A stretch of 64,000 bases of DNA, taken from Chrysopilus asiliformis. Lineage: Eukaryota > Arthropoda > Insecta > Diptera > Rhagionidae. Location of the stretch: positions 10,284,001 through 10,348,000 of the forward strand of contig OZ035961.1 of the NCBI GenBank assembly GCA_964034945.1, written 5' to 3'. The stretch's first letter is position 1; each line of letters begins with the position of its first letter. The notes beneath the pieces were generated by a model, which was not told where the DNA came from, searched no databases, and worked only from the letters and a program-made list of their open reading frames with translations. Positions 49,245-60,158 of the stretch are shown here, piece after piece. Both the position numbers and the translations under genes were made by a program.

Positions 49245-50681
49245 TTTCGTGGACCAATTTTGTACTAACGCTCACTTTAATGAAGTATTGCACCACAAAT
49301 AATTTCAATTAAATAAATTGGTTTTTGCCTATATATTTTCCTTGATTAATCTTGACCCTATAGTGTAAATAAAATGCCCACTTAAATTCTAATTAAATTT
49401 TATTGACAACTTATAATTATATATTTTAACAGATTGGATTTTTTCTAACATATAAATATGTCATATCGTATAATATTACTTTATTTTAGTAAATTCTTTT
49501 CCAGGATTCAGTTTCTTAACAACTTTTGCAGAACTAGTGTTACAAAAGCTTTGGGTAAAAATTTTTTTCGGTAAAAGTGATTAATAATAATAAAAATTTA
49601 CAAATTTTGACAGCAGTTCCGTGATTAGCGAAAAGGCATTGATGATAATTTCCTTGAGAAAAACCGAAAAAAAGATAATTTCGTTATCCTAACAGGACCT
49701 TAACGAACTTTTCCGAATATGGGACTTTTTTTTATAAAATTAAAAAAAATGACCGATGGACTTCTCTGGCATACAAGGTTTCAAATAATTAATGGTGAAT
49801 GTTCTCTTTTAAGGTATACTGTGTGAAATTTATTTTATATCGTGACGTTTATTGTTATTGGTGCATATTTGAAAAATTGAAATAAGATCCTTATTGCCGG
49901 ACGGCCGTGCTTAATTCTGGACGGCTTCTAATCCATGATTTTTGGGGCTCTCCGGGGTTAGGGACGTCCCACTATTCTTGAAACCCAAGGACATACCCAT
50001 ATTAGCAGAAATGGTAAGCCAGGTGAAGCATTGAAAATTTTGAGTTCAGTGTTTTACATGCTATCAGAGTATCATTTGTAAGGTATCAGTGATATAACTA
50101 GAAATCGCCTTCTCACACCTTTGTGAAAATCTCATTGGGACCTTCCTGTTTGGGAAAACCATTTTGCTCGCAATGAAAATATCGGCTAGTGACAGCCCTC
50201 ATACTAATACGATATGACTACAATTCTTTTCTACGCATGATTATACACCGAACACTCGAAAAAATACGCCGCTGGCGAAATATTTTTTTGATTTATCTGA
50301 GAAATGTGCACTGAGTTTCATATTTTGTCATTTACGAAGAAGAGTCTGGCCGATGCAAAGGCAGAGCGGTGTTCAGGGCATAACTTATATCTCGCACCCC
50401 ATTTCGCTTCCCAAAAAAATGTAGAAATGAATCTTTGTATGCCTGGAAGTTTTAAAAGATTTATCAGAGGGACAATTTGAGTGTAATTTTCTGAGCGTAA
50501 AACATAATGGTATTCAATAAAAATTGCGCCCCATACCCCATATTGGAAAATTTCATTTGTACTGTGGGGCAGATATTTTTGGGCCGCAGGTGAAAATTTT
50601 ATTTGGACTTTTACGACTTCTGTATAAGGTATGAAACGTGAAGGATTAAGAATGCAGGTATTATTTATTTCAATACTAGCT
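49245..50681. other. Intergenic between receptors A and B
   Basis: AT-rich. The 132-residue minus frame at 50318-50716 runs into the family-B repeat and shows no domain. No gene supported. Confidence 0.4.
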
Positions 50682-50996
50682 TGCATACCCGTCGTTGCCG
50701 GGTTAAGATTTTTCAATTTTTTTTTTATGGTCTATGTTGGAGCTAAACTTCAGCCCAATCGACTCGGTAGTTTCCCCGCGAAAGGGTAACGTAGAAGAGG
50801 AGTTAAGTTTCGAGATCACTTTACCCCCTCCCCTCACTCCCCCCAATCCTCGCGCTACTTTTCCGTATGCCTATGTTGGAACCAGAACTACCACAGACAC
50901 TCATGCCAAATTTCAAGTCAATCGGTTCAGCCGTTTTTGCGTGAAAGAGGAACAGACAGACAGACAGACACCAACTCATTTTTATATATTAGTATG
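50682..50996 (+). repeat. Dispersed family B, plus-oriented copy
   Basis: Starts ACTAGCTTGCATACCCGTCG, then TCGACTCGGTAGTTTCCCCG, a C-rich block, TGCCTATGTTGGAACCAGAAC, CAATCGGTTCAGCCGTTTTT and a (GACA)n tract near 50955, ending in CTCATTTTTATATATTAGTA. About 315 bp, non-coding. The start block occurs in reverse at 39436-39462. Confidence 0.8.
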
Positions 50997-51600
50997 ATAA
51001 CACTAAAAAATCCATGTACTATTGAAAATTTCAGGAAAAACTTAGATGTCTAGCGCTAGGGGAAAGTTTTTGTTGTTCTGAAGCTCTCGACCAAAAATTG
51101 AAGATTTTTCTTTACATATTTATCGTATTTTCTTTGCTCATTGCTCATTCTATGCTTTATGTATTTAACTATTAATTCACAGAAATCCCAGAGCAGAAAA
51201 GAAACAAAGCATATTTGATTTATAGAGTAGAATCCCGATAATTAGTACCCCTATAATTCGTATATCCCGCTAATTCGTAAAAATTAAAAACGAAACCCTC
51301 GATCCTGATTACGAACATGTATTGCGCAAAATATGTAGGTACAGAGTTTGAAAATGAATAAATATTACATGATTCATGACGGATTTCACGAAATGTTTAG
51401 CCACCCGCTAAATCGGGTTGGTGGACAAATTTCAAGCAAAAAGAGCCTGTTAAGTCGATTTAGTGGCCGCTAAAAGTTAAGTGAAACCAGCAGTCATTGT
51501 GTAAAATTTTCGTTAGAAACTTAATACAAAATTATGGTTTCAAAATGTTATTTTATTACCTTTATTGAACATATTTGTTTCACATTCTACATTGTATGAT

Positions 51601-52838
51601 TCAAGTATGACATGCCTTGTCAGATTGTATGACTATTAACAAACTAATAAAAATAGATTCAAAAAAAGTGAATATCAAATGGCGATTAATATCGAATAAG
51701 CCAAAAAGTTTCAAGTTTTCGTCCTTTAAAGAAAATCTCAGCAATACATTCGCAATCTGGAAAATAGGAAATTTTAGAAAAAAAAAACTTTTTAGTTTCA
51801 CATTAGAAAATTTATTACCGTTCGCTCAAGATTTACATCTTTGTGAGTTCCGCTATATTTAGCAATCATTATACTAGCATTTTTGAATTTTTCACTTATA
51901 TTATGATTAACATTAATGTATAGTGAAAGATTGATCACTAATCGAATGCATTGAATTATGGTGCAAATTTGAGCAATTGGTAATTTTCCAAGATACTCTA
52001 GTGCAAAGTAAATGTAACACAAGAGACCAAACATATAAGAATAAGTAAATAATAAAAGAATCAATATATGAAGATTATAAAAATTACTCCATTCGTGAAA
52101 ATTCTCATTAATTTTAAAATAATACGATGCAAGTTGATTAATTTTTCTGGACATTTTATTAAATTTTAGATTATGAGAATTAGGGTTTGTGTTTAATTTA
52201 TTGATTTTTTTAACTATGTCACAAAATTGGCCTTTCATTTTATCATAACACCTGTCCATTATTAATAGAACAATGTAATAAATGCTCAAGTTACATTGTG
52301 TCGAGATCCATGCAAATGAAGTAATTATCGTTGAAATTATCATTGAAGCTTGTGTTGAATGTACTAGCATTAAACTGGAGATTTCAACTGAGGTTAAAAG
52401 CACAATATTTAGGACACGTAAAAATAGTTCAACTAAAACAAACGCATTGAAAAAACTGGAATTTTTTGTATTAATTTTTTCATAGATAGACAAAAAATTT
52501 GTCCATGTTTGAATCCATTGTTTTTCATAAAATATTTGCCTCACGAAAAACACTATTGCCAAAAGATATAGTGAAATTATTTTATAAGTTAAAATAGTCG
52601 TTACTAAGTGACTTTAAGTAGTAAAAATATTTCTTTCCAATAATATTAAAGCGGAATATGGATATGCGATTAGAAATAGACAGCATACAAAAATTGAATG
52701 AATTTTCAATTTTTTCGATACTTTTACAGTGAATTTTTCTAAATTTACAGAAAAATTACAACATCCCTGGAGTTGTGAACAAAACAAAAAACACGAAAAT
52801 ACTTTAAAAACAATTTTATCAATGTTACTGGCTAACAT
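51601..52838 (-). pseudogene. Gustatory-receptor-like chemoreceptor B, one in-frame stop
   Basis: Paralogue of receptor A. Exon 1 is 52838-51819, exon 2 51756-51601, with a 62-bp GT-AG phase-0 intron (51757-51818) at the same place as in A. Total 391 codons counting one internal TAA. The stop is codon 75 (52616-52614), in the loop after TM1; the same frame continues directly and aligns to A without gaps on both sides of it. The rest is well kept, including LFGLFDINRHLIF and the TM7 ending SLLIVIQ. No GT donor lies between TM1 and the stop that could splice it out without losing TM1. It could be a recent pseudogene, a polymorphism, or a receptor made by stop read-through. Confidence 0.85.
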
Positions 52839-53377
52839 GTTCTTCGGTTGATTTTATTTAATAAACTAAAATTTATGCAATAAGCAATATTAGACTGGCA
52901 TTCAAATTCATTTAATGGCATTTCCGGTAATTAATGTTTTTATCTAATTGGTTTTAATAATTATTGAATTAAACTTCAATTCAATTAAATGAATTTTAAA
53001 ACAAAAAAAAATATCTGATGTGAACAGCACAGACTTTCTTATACAAAATCTACTTCCTCATCCAATTTACACTATAACCCGACAAACAAAATATTAGTTC
53101 ACAAAAACATAAATGTAATGAATTTTGAAAAATCTCGATAATTGTAAGTTTACCCTTTAGTGGGATTTCGAAAAAAAAACCCCGCTCTAGGAGTTTGGGC
53201 TATGCGTTGATGTGTCAGGCAGTAGATGTGGATAATAAAAAAAACATGATCAAAATCCACAAGAATTTTATATTAAAAAATAAGAGAGGTTACTCCCTTG
53301 GTTTAACTCCGTCCTGTGTAGTTACTCGGCCTTCGAGCTCGGGTCTAACTTTTCAAAAGCTAGCGTAAATGATATTG
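52839..53377. other. Upstream of receptor B
   Basis: AT-rich sequence. 53160-53230 resembles the dispersed repeat near 10860 and 39120 (GTTTGGGCTATGCGTTGATG). No gene seen. Confidence 0.4.
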
Positions 53378-53860
53378 GGCGAATTTTCTCCCTGGGGCCT
53401 GCCTCTCTAGTAGTGAAAATCGGGTTCAAATCCCTTCAGTATTTCAGGAGATAACAGGTGAGGGGGTTATCAAAGAGAAGAGGGGGTAGATATTTGTGGG
53501 TGAAAATTTTTCCTAAAGGCTAAGCTCTCTCATACTGAAAATCTAATCCGAACCTCTTCATCGGATCAAGAGATTTCAGGACAGGGATTTTGCAGAGGGG
53601 GGAGGGAGAAAGTATTTGCGCTTAAACATTTTTTGAGGGCTGACCTCCTTAATTATGAACACCGGATCCAAATCTCTTCAGAATTGCAGGAGATACCATG
53701 TGAGGGGTTTATAGAGAAGATGAAGATAGGGGGTAGATATTTGTGTGGGAACATTTTCCTTACGGGCTGGCCTCTCTAATGGTGAAAACTCGATCCTAAG
53801 CCATTCAGTGGTTCCACACATATCACATATAAGAGGGGCAATATCGAAAGAGAGAGCAGG
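53378..53860 (+). repeat. Four diverged ~120-bp tandem units
   Basis: Units start near 53390, 53518, 53637 and 53764. Each has a 'GGSCT.RCCTCTCTAAT.GTGAAAA' block, then 'ATCC.AATCTCTTCAG', 'AGGAGATA' and 'GAGGGGTTTA'. The same units flank the MITE in intron 1 of the caspase-like gene (60640-60671 and 61059-61220), so the family is dispersed. Confidence 0.7.
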
Positions 53861-54125
53861 AGATCAAAAGGAGTATCCAATCCTTTATTCTACAAGTGAC
53901 TCTACCCGTGAGTAAAGTTTTATCGAATTCGGTTGGGCTGTTTCCATTTGATACCGGAAGAAACATTCAGACAGACAAACAAATACAAATTTCAAAAATG
54001 TTATTATTGGCTTGAGTGCGATCAAATACCTCGATGTCTAGCCAAATTTCTGAGAAAATCCAAAATTACAAAAATCACCCTCCTGAAAGTTTTATCATAT
54101 GTACATAAAAGATAACAGCTACTGC
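53861..54125. other. No recognised gene
   Basis: Contains 'ACATTCAGACAGACAAACA', the (GACA)-type tail often found at the end of the repeats in this genome. Nothing coding. Confidence 0.35.
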
Positions 54126-54341
54126 ACACCAACGGCGCGATGTTGCGATTTTTAAAGACCGCCGACAAATTTAGACACTTTACCTTCTACAAAAAAGGCT
54201 GTTGAAAAAGACACAATCACACAAAAAATAAGAACTAATAAAGATTATTTAAATAAGAACCTTTTGTAGAAGGAAAACAGTCTAAATTTGTTTGACTGTT
54301 TTTAAATTCACGCACGGCGGCCGCGTAATGCATTCGGTGTA
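54126..54341. mobile_element. Imperfect hairpin MITE
   Basis: The left arm (ACACC..CGGCGCG.TG..GCG, CAAATTTAGAC, CCTTCTACAAAA) is mirrored on the right (TTTTGTAGAAGG, GTCTAAATTTG, CGGCGGCCGCGT, CGGTGT). About 216 bp with arms of about 85 bp. Superfamily not assigned. Confidence 0.55.
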
Positions 54342-55519
54342 ACAAATTTTTAATTAAAAAGAAACGAATTTCAACAAAATTTTTTAAATATTTTTCATTT
54401 TTGTCAATCAGCGCGACGGCTTTGAATGCAGATAGAAGAAACCTAAAAACATGCTGTGTAGCATAAATCAACCACTCGAAGAAGGGATCGCCAGGATCGG
54501 TTCCACAGGGTGAGATTATACGGGAATTATGTGTTACCCTTGGCAGTTCCATGAAACAGACAAGTGGCAAAATTCTACCTTTATTTTGCTCCCCCTATTT
54601 GACTGTTGACTGCAGCTCCATTCGACTGTTGTACTCGAAAACCAGTAAATCCCCCAGTATTACATAAACGATGGGTAGATTGGCGAAATTAATCAGAGTT
54701 ACTGCGGCAAGTTATGAGCGTCCGCGGATGATTCTGAAAACTAATTAATCCCATAAATTGTATTTCCGTGCAGACAAAAAATTGTGCTTTCTCTATAACA
54801 ATAATAACATCCACATCGGGAATATGAAAATCCGCAGGAAAAATATCTCCAACAAGTAATTTTTGCCCATATTACATATGTTATGTTGTCAGCGGAGAAT
54901 TTCGGTAAAACATTTATTTGATTTAATATTCAATGTAATTGCCACAACTGGAAAAAAAACGCTGTGATGAAGCAAAATACAGGAGTAAAGAATTAACAAT
55001 AATTTTGGTTTTATTTCAGAGTGGCAAGAAAATTTCCTTATACCGATTATTACTTTTCTTATTAGTTGTTCCAAGGGAATCAATTAGGCCAATATTTATT
55101 TATGGCAGCCAATTAGAACAATACAAATGTTAACAATAAATGTTGGGGAAAATTATTGACATGAAAGCAAGACGGAAATTGAGAAAAACCAATTTCATAA
55201 AACATTGTGGTTGATATTTTACGGAGGAAGGAGGGAGGGGGAAAGTTGGTTGTTATAAGAATCAAAAGAACAAAGGATCGAATGCAAGAATGATGTCGAA
55301 AAGATGAGGAAACTGTTTTATATTGAAATTCTCTGAATCCGGCAGCAGGAAGAAACCCCCAATGGAGATCCGTTATCATCAAAGGGTTCAAAAGGGATAA
55401 AACCCAAATAGCATATCGACATATCGACTTACCAGCCAACTGTTTGAAATTCACAACAGATAACACATAGTTGAACTTCGATTTGTGGATGACAGGCGAT
55501 CCTTCAAATTTGTCCATTT
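54342..55519. other. No recognised gene
   Basis: Intergenic. The minus frames at 54235-54570 and 55113-55517 have no recognisable domain, signal or splice context. Confidence 0.4.
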
Positions 55520-55669
55520 TTTATACCCGTATGGTGAAACCAAAGGGTATATTAACTTTGCCTTACCGTTTGTAACGCCAAGATCCCGTCATCACACACA
55601 AAAATGAATTACACCAGTGTGTTTAGAATGATAAAAATAATTAATTTCTGCATGTCCGTCCGTCTGTCC

Positions 55670-55707
<38 letters not shown>

Positions 55708-56105
55708 CCGTCTGTCTGTGGCGCAGATTGCGGGCGCACGGATTGAGCTAGAGGCTTGAATTTTTGCACAGATCCGTTTTTCGTAAAATGCGAGGCTAAG
55801 TTCGTTAATGGGCAAAAATGGACCATTAGGGGGGGTACCCCCCATACGAACGAAAACGTTTTTTGCGAATATCTCAAAAACGCTGTATCTTATCAAAAAA
55901 GTTCAAGAACAAAAGTTATTTAGAATATGATTCTACATAAAACTCCCATACATCAAAATCCGATTGGAACAAATTTTAAAAAATCTTATTGGAAAGTTTG
56001 ACTTCAAAGTGGAATTTTGGTATAACTGTTCGAATTTTGATACGAATATCACCATACGGGTCTCCAATGATTGCCAGATTGGCAATTATAGCTTTTGTTA
56101 TGTTT
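55520..56105 (+). repeat. Dispersed family A, full copy 3
   Basis: TATACCCGTATGGTGAAACC start, CCTTACCGTTTGTAACGCC, (TCTG)n/(TCCG)n tract at 55650-55720, a short G run, CACCATACGGG, hairpin TTGCCAGATTGGCAA and TATAGCTTTTGTTATG end. Closest to the copy at 10892-11450. Confidence 0.8.
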
Positions 56106-57362
56106 AACCAGCTGAAAAAGATGTTCCCCAAACAGAATCGGAGCCACTCAACCGTATGAATCACCCCCTTTTTCATATTTGAAGGCATTGCTCAGGAATA
56201 GAAATATATATTTATAAATATATATGTATCTTTTCCCGCAACATTAAGTCAGCAAAAGTGATTTGCATAACTTATAAAAATCCCTTCAACAAAATAGTGA
56301 ATAATACTGTTTTGTGCAAAAAACATAAACGAATAAGATTTCGTCATATTGCCGCCATTTATTGAATTCTTTTCTCAAGGATGTAACATTTGGCGCGACA
56401 TTCAAAAATCTACTCCAGCTGGTACAACTATTAAAAAGTTTTATTCACTTTTTTTACATAGCATTTGCAAGTGAAATACCAACACCTTTCCGAGTATTAG
56501 AGAAAAGAAAATTTATTCGATCCTTGATGTGGTATAAATATAAAAAGTAAATGTCCCTAATATTCCTTAAGGATGGAGTGAAAGGGAAAAAAATAAAAAA
56601 AAGAATAAATTCCATGAGCAATTTACATAAAAATGTAGACGTTCAATTCCCAAAACTCACAGCTCTGCGAATTCCTTATCCCTTTTCGTCCATCCCTAAG
56701 GAATATTATTGTCGTTCCAAAATATAAAAAAGTCAAGTTATTTTTGCATAGAACAAAGATTTTATGTGCGGATCCTCGAAATAAAGAAATAATTCTGTTG
56801 TTCCGACAAGTTTTGACTTAATATCATACTTGGAGATAATCCTTTCTTTAAACTTTTTTACGATTTACATTTAGACATGGTTTTCGTAGAAGTTTCCCGG
56901 TTATCACAAGCAAAAAGATTGTCACGTTTTTCGCCTCAAAAAAATTCAGTATTTTTTTTAACTTTTAATTTTTTTTTTCAAAATTTGTTCGCAGTATCTA
57001 CAATTGTAAGCGAGAAATTTCTTTTAAATCAAACGCGGTCTTTCATTTTTTTTTAAATAATGGAAATCTATATTTTTAATAAGGAGCAGTTAATAAAACA
57101 CCCTACATTTTTAGGGGGAGGAGAGAAGGTTATGCGGGAGTCGGTACTAAACTCCATACTCTATACAAAATATCTCAAAAAATAATTATGAAACGGGAAG
57201 GGTGGAATGTTCGAGCAATTTGAAATTGGCGTTTAGTATTTTGTGTACCATTGTTAACAGTTTTATATAAAACACATATTTTTACTTTTGTTAAAATATT
57301 TTATCAACCATACATTTTCTCATTTTGAAAACCTCTAGTTTGATATTATTGCTTTTTGCGTT
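56106..57362. other. No recognised gene
   Basis: AT-rich intergenic DNA 3' of caspase 2. A short inverted pair (TCCCTAATATTCCTTAAGGATG near 56553 and CATCCCTAAGGAATATTATT near 56693) may be a small decayed MITE. Confidence 0.4.
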
Positions 57363-59630
57363 CTAGTTTTTCTTTTTCTTAAGGCGAAATATTTTCGTCA
57401 ATGTTGAAACAAAAGATGGCATTTGCTTCATTTGATCCATAATATAGTCGTTTGGTACATTCGATTGGTATTGATATGCGACTTTTCGTGCAACCGCTGT
57501 TAATGTGTAAAATAACTCCACACCGTCCTCATTATTAGTATCTGCTTCCAATTCCTGACACAGGGTCTGAATGAACCAGGATCCATTTGATGGATTTCTC
57601 CACGAATAGTTTCCTAAAAATTTAAATAGAATATTTGAATGAGTTAATTTTAAATCTTTATTTTTTTAAGCGGGCTTTGAAAAAAAACGCGATTTTTACT
57701 TTCCCCTGCGTAGCTACGAAGGAAAGTATTGAATTCAAAATGTTGGGAACCGGAGCAGATAAACCCTTTCCGATTAGTTCCAAATCCGTTTTAAGAAAAC
57801 TGATGAGAGTGTCCGTGCAAATATGTCTGTCTGTCGGTCTGTTCGTCTGTCGGACTGTCCGTTTTACGTATCTTAAATAACTCGAGAACGGGGAAATTTA
57901 AAGGAACTAAAATTTCCTATATCTTTTGCTGCAACGATTTTTTCGTACCTCTAATATTTCTTAAGTAATTTCCAAAAATGTATTTTTTCATGTTTTTTAC
58001 GAATCTTTAAATATTGCAGAGAAAAGTTTTGTGTTGACCACAACTGATATTTTGATTTCTTTTTTAACATACATTTGAAATTTTCTGCCCTTTCAGGTAA
58101 ATTAAAAAATCGAATTTAAAATATAGATCGTGCAATTCGTGATCACAAACTGTTGACAATTTTGATTTAAGATTATTTAGATTGTAGTTAAACTGCTCGA
58201 CTTTTCTCGAGTGAGCACATTTCTCGGAAAGGGATGCACCCGAGTTAATTCGAGTTAATTCGACTTATTTCGAGGATGTTTCGTCCCGAAAGTATTTGTT
58301 TATGAATAACTAACTAAGCAATTGTCAATCGACAATTTTGATTTAAGATTATTTAGATTGTAGTTAAACTGCTCGATTTTTCTCGAGTGTGCACATTTCT
58401 AGCAACAGGATGCACTCGAGTTAATTCGAGTTAATTCGTTAATTCGAGTTATTTCGAGGATGTTTCGTCCCGAAAATATTTGTTTATGAATAACTAACTA
58501 GGCATTTGTCAATCGAGGCAGATATTACCTTCAAATGTAGAGTACATAACTAGAAGATCGGCAGTTGTTGGTATTGTGTATGTCACTTGTGTTTCTCCCT
58601 CATCGGTATTCAAAGATCTTGCCAACGACTGGAACTGAACACCTTCGTCTAATTTATCACCACGACAAGCCTGAAAATATAATTGACTACTGTTTTGAAA
58701 AATTCGAAAGTATATGAAATTTTTATCTTATTTCATACTACAGTGAAACTTGACTAAATTTTCTTGTCTTTCGCGATGCCGGTTTACACAGATTTTGCTG
58801 TGATTTTATAAAAACGCATAACATCTTTCTCTGCCACTCTTAACGACAAAAACAGTTCATGTAATTTTTATTATTTAGAAAATTATGAGGAAATTATTGA
58901 TAAGCCACAAAATCATGCCAAATTACAAGAAAAACCTTTGAAACGTATTTTCAACTATTTCAAATTCACATGATTTAATATTACAACAACATGGGAAATA
59001 ATGTTGGGTGAAAATTGCGTACTTACTTGAATGAAAAACAGCTTCGGTTTATTCACTAGACTTTCGCATTTATTCCCCAAGAAAGGCACCCACAAATGTT
59101 CCACCGGATAAGCCATATCTTTGGCATAGACTTTTCCCGGTATCCCATGGGACATTATTGTCACAACAAAACAGTTATTGTCAGAGTGATCCTCTTTCGC
59201 CGCTATAATTGTACGATAAATTATAAAAACATTGAATCATTGTACATTAAAACTTTTTTTTGTCTTACTTTTTTATGGAAATCTTATAATACTCACCATC
59301 AGTTAAAGTTTTCAGGACTTCAGAGTACGAAAGATCATTATAAATCCTCACATCAAATCCGTAGATTTTTAGAATTTTAGCCATTCGATCGCGATCTCTT
59401 TCCGTTCCTTGACGAGGCGAAAGTCCAGAAATTGTTTTATGATTAAAAATTAATGCCGTTCCCATTCGCAAGTTATCGGTTTTGTAATGGTCAGTTGAGG
59501 CAGGAATTGGGGTTTTAACCATAGTTTTTGGTTTCTCAAGATTACCCTGTTCCGGAACAGCATGTCGATCGAGTTCATCGTTTTTCTTTTTATTTTTACC
59601 AAATATTGAAAAATCTGTCACATCACCCAT
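57363..59630 (-). CDS. Effector caspase 2
   Basis: Executioner-type caspase, 300 residues in four exons: 59630-59297, 59202-59027, 58670-58529, 57613-57363. Phases 1, 0 and 1 match caspase 1; exon 2 (176 bp) and exon 4 (251 bp) have identical lengths in both. Motifs: MGTALIFNHKT and RQGTERDRD (S1 pocket Arg) in exon 1; catalytic His in TIMSHG and KPKLFFIQ in exon 2; ACRGDKLDEG at the start of exon 3, giving QACRG with the catalytic Cys; NYSWRNP..GSWFIQTLCQEL and a Lys-rich C-terminus in exon 4. All residues needed for catalysis are present. Start at the first ATG (MGDVTDFS). Head-to-head with the caspase-like gene at 60159, 528 bp between start codons. Intron 3 (915 bp) holds a 180-bp tandem duplication. 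Confidence 0.95.
57815..57868. repeat. GTCTGTC-type microsatellite in caspase 2 intron 3
   Basis: A run of imperfect (GTCTGTCGGTCT)-like units, the same kind of tract found inside family-A repeats. It probably marks an old copy of such a repeat. Confidence 0.5.
58155..58516. repeat. ~180-bp tandem duplication in caspase 2 intron 3
   Basis: Two adjacent copies (58155-58331, 58332-58516). Both start GACAATTTTGATTTAAGATT and contain GATGTTTCGTCCCGAAA and TTTATGAATAACTAACTA. They differ at scattered bases and in the number of CGAGTTAATT units. Confidence 0.9.
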
Positions 59631-59768
59631 TTTTTATCCGGCTCCGTTTTTCGATATTTTAACCAAATGATTTGAAACTGTCTGAACGGTTAGGAAAGCT
59701 ACGAGACATAAAATTTAATAATCTCAAATGATTCAGACTTTCGCGTTTTGTCGATAAAATTTCGTAAT

Positions 59769-59791
59769 CTTATCTCATTACGGTTGATAAG
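59769..59791. promoter_or_regulatory. Paired GATA sites upstream of caspase 2
   Basis: CTTATC (59769-59774) and GATAAG (59786-59791) lie 139-161 bp upstream of the caspase 2 start, in the same facing arrangement as upstream of caspase 1. A further GATAAGATAA (60078-60087) lies on the side of the caspase-like gene. Motif evidence only. Confidence 0.4.
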
Positions 59792-60158
59792 AATTTTCCC
59801 TATGGTTTATTTTTACAGTCTTTAATGCTTCTTGGTTTGCTAAACTATTTTTAAAAATGTCTCAGTTGTGTTTATAAACAAATTTTTCGAGATAGCTGTG
59901 AGAATTTTTCAAATAATATAGAAAATCTACAATTATTCAATGCAGTTTAGTTTGTACTTTGTGTTAGTTATTCACATTTTAATATAAAACATTAAAGGTG
60001 AATGCTGATTCACTCAAAATTTAAACAAAATTGTGATAAATCATAATATAACTTTATTATCTTTTTCGGGAATTAATGATAAGATAAAAAGTTAAATTTA
60101 TTGATTTCTTTATTATTTATTGAAAGTTCACACCAAGAAAGTTAACTTAAAAATTGAA

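Noticed and set aside
52563..52616. An intron that would remove the stop in receptor B
   Set aside because: Possible donors lie upstream of TM1's end and would delete TM1; the ungapped alignment with receptor A across the stop argues for continuous coding.
53405..53425. GGTTCAAATCC, resembling a tRNA B box
   Set aside because: No A box at the right distance and no cloverleaf; the match recurs only as part of the 120-bp repeat unit.
55113..55517. 134-residue minus-strand frame
   Set aside because: No recognisable motif, no signal peptide, no paralogue in the window.
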